Program-made: the position numbers and the translations under genes
Origin: Burkholderiales bacterium
GTDB lineage: Bacteria; Pseudomonadota; Gammaproteobacteria; Burkholderiales; Burkholderiaceae_C
Length of the DNA: 44,798 bases
Assembly: GCA_018969975.1 (NCBI GenBank)
Contig: JAGWXI010000013.1
Coordinates: 1 to 44,798, forward strand
Direction of reading: 5' to 3'
Shown here: piece after piece, positions 43,867 through 44,798 of the stretch
How positions within the stretch are numbered: the stretch's first letter is position 1
Layout of the letters: the number at the start of each line of letters is the position of its first letter
Notes under the pieces: generated by a model
Told to the model about the DNA's origin: nothing
Seen by the model: the letters and a program-made list of their open reading frames with translations, nothing else
Database searches by the model: none

Positions 43867-44798
43867 TTCACTCTTTCAATGTCTGCGCCGATCGCGCGCA
43901 GTTTGGCTTCCATTTTGTCGTAGCCGCGGTCTAGGTGGTAGATGCGATCGACCACGGTTTCGCCTTGTGCTACCAAGCCCGCCATCACCAGCGAAGCCGA
44001 CGCACGCAAGTCGGTTGCCATCACCGTCGCGCCTGAGAGTTGTTGCACGCCTTCGACCATGGCAACTTTGCCTTCGATTTGGATTTTGGCGCCCAAGCGC
44101 ACCAACTCGTTGACGTGCATGAATCGGTTTTCAAAAATTGTCTCGGTCACCTTGCACGCGCCTTTGGAAATCGCATTGAGCGTCATGAACTGCGCTTGCA
44201 TATCGGTGGGGAAGCCTGGGTATTCGGTGGTGCGAAAGTTCTGCGCTTTCAAGTGGCCATAGGCTGGCGCCTTGCTATGGACTCGGATTCCATCAGCTTG
44301 CACATCGACCGTCGCACCTGCATCGCGTAATTTGTCGATCACTGCGTCCAAATGGTCACCACGGGCGTGGCGCAAAAATACCTCGCCACCCGTTGCAGCC
44401 ACGGCACATAAAAATGTGCCCGCCTCGATGCGGTCAGCCACTACGCGGTGGTTACAGCCATGCAGTTTTTCCACACCTTGGATGCGAATGCGGCTGGTGC
44501 CGTGTCCTTCGATCTTGGCGCCCATGGCGATCAGCATTTCGGCCAAGTCAGGGATTTCCGGTTCTTGGGCGGCGTTTTCCAAAATGGTTTCGCCTTCTGC
44601 CAAAGCAGCAGCCATCAAAAAGTTCTCGGTGCCAGTGACCGTCACCATGTCGGTGGCGATACGCGCACCATGCAAACGCTTGCGCCCGTCTTTCAAACGC
44701 GCCAGCATGTAGCCGTGTTCGACGTCAATCACCGCGCCCATGGCTTGCAAGCCTTTGATGTGTTGGTCCACAGGACGTGACCCAATCGCACACCCGCC
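43863..44798 (-). CDS. murA: UDP-N-acetylglucosamine 1-carboxyvinyltransferase, C-terminal part (runs off the window)
   Basis: MurA adds enolpyruvate to UDP-GlcNAc, the first committed step of peptidoglycan synthesis, and is the target of fosfomycin. The frame is open to the window edge; 311 codons are present. The first residues read [17 protein letters not shown], so the catalytic, fosfomycin-binding Cys is the third codon from the edge. Also visible are [40 protein letters not shown] and the final strand [10 protein letters not shown]. The N-terminal domain start lies outside the window. Confidence 0.96.
   Translation of the reverse strand, partial: GGCAIGSRPVDQHIKGLQAMGAVIDVEHGYMLARLKDGRKRLHGARIATDMVTVTGTENFLMAAALAEGETILENAAQEPEIPDLAEMLIAMGAKIEGHGTSRIRIQGVEKLHGCNHRVVADRIEAGTFLCAVAATGGEVFLRHARGDHLDAVIDKLRDAGATVDVQADGIRVHSKAPAYGHLKAQNFRTTEYPGFPTDMQAQFMTLNAISKGACKVTETIFENRFMHVNELVRLGAKIQIEGKVAMVEGVQQLSGATVMATDLRASASLVMAGLVAQGETVVDRIYHLDRGYDKMEAKLRAIGADIERVK

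Overview
The window looks like a chromosomal segment of a betaproteobacterium of the order Burkholderiales, most likely a Comamonadaceae-like freshwater lineage. The evidence is gene order and protein family: rplU-rpmA-obgE-proB next to rppH and proS, pilB-pilC-pilD-coaE-zapD-mutT, secA-argJ, petABC-sspA-sspB, and a his cluster running from murA into tatABC. Base composition is moderate over the housekeeping genes. It falls sharply (18/60 and 13/60 G+C in two lines counted) in 5.3-7.6 kb, and rises to 38/60 in two lines counted inside 19.9-22.3 kb. Genus is not resolved.

Layout. 0-5.3 kb: proS (partial), rppH, proB, obgE, rpmA, rplU and, divergent from them, ispB. 5.3-7.6 kb: an AT-rich block of small proteins around an H-NS family gene, two of them apparently exported. 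7.6-13.4 kb: a compact type IV pilus-type ATPase, inner membrane protein and prepilin peptidase (pilBCD), then coaE, zapD, mutT and an AAA-type ATPase. 13.4-18.8 kb: argJ, secA, a DciA/DUF721-like gene and a YdcF/ElyC-like membrane protein.

18.8-24.5 kb is an accessory island. It holds an unexplained structured intergenic region, a ParDE toxin-antitoxin pair, a large primase-plus-SF2-helicase fusion of the kind called TOTE conflict-system primase/helicase, a HigBA-like pair and a self-inhibited Fic protein whose upstream DNA carries nested palindromes. The island ends 8 bp from the 3' end of a tRNA-Thr gene. No integrase is visible.

24.5-34.4 kb: tRNA-Thr, sspB, sspA, petCBA (cytochrome bc1), pdxA, a NIF3-like gene, a DegS-like protease, tatCBA, hinT, hisE and hisI, all on the minus strand. 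34.4-37.1 kb is a second accessory insertion between hisF and hisI. It carries an orphan YefM-like antitoxin, a BrnT/BrnA pair, a nucleoside-deoxyribosyltransferase/TIR-like protein with a well-conserved putative catalytic Glu, and a YfcF-type glutathione transferase. 37.1-44.8 kb: hisF, a hexose-6-phosphate mutarotase-like gene, hisA, hisH, hisB, hisC, hisD, hisG and the 5'-truncated murA.

The most interesting material is in the two accessory insertions: the primase-helicase with its flanking toxin systems, the operator-like nested dyads in front of fic, and the NDT/TIR-like gene that splits the his operon.
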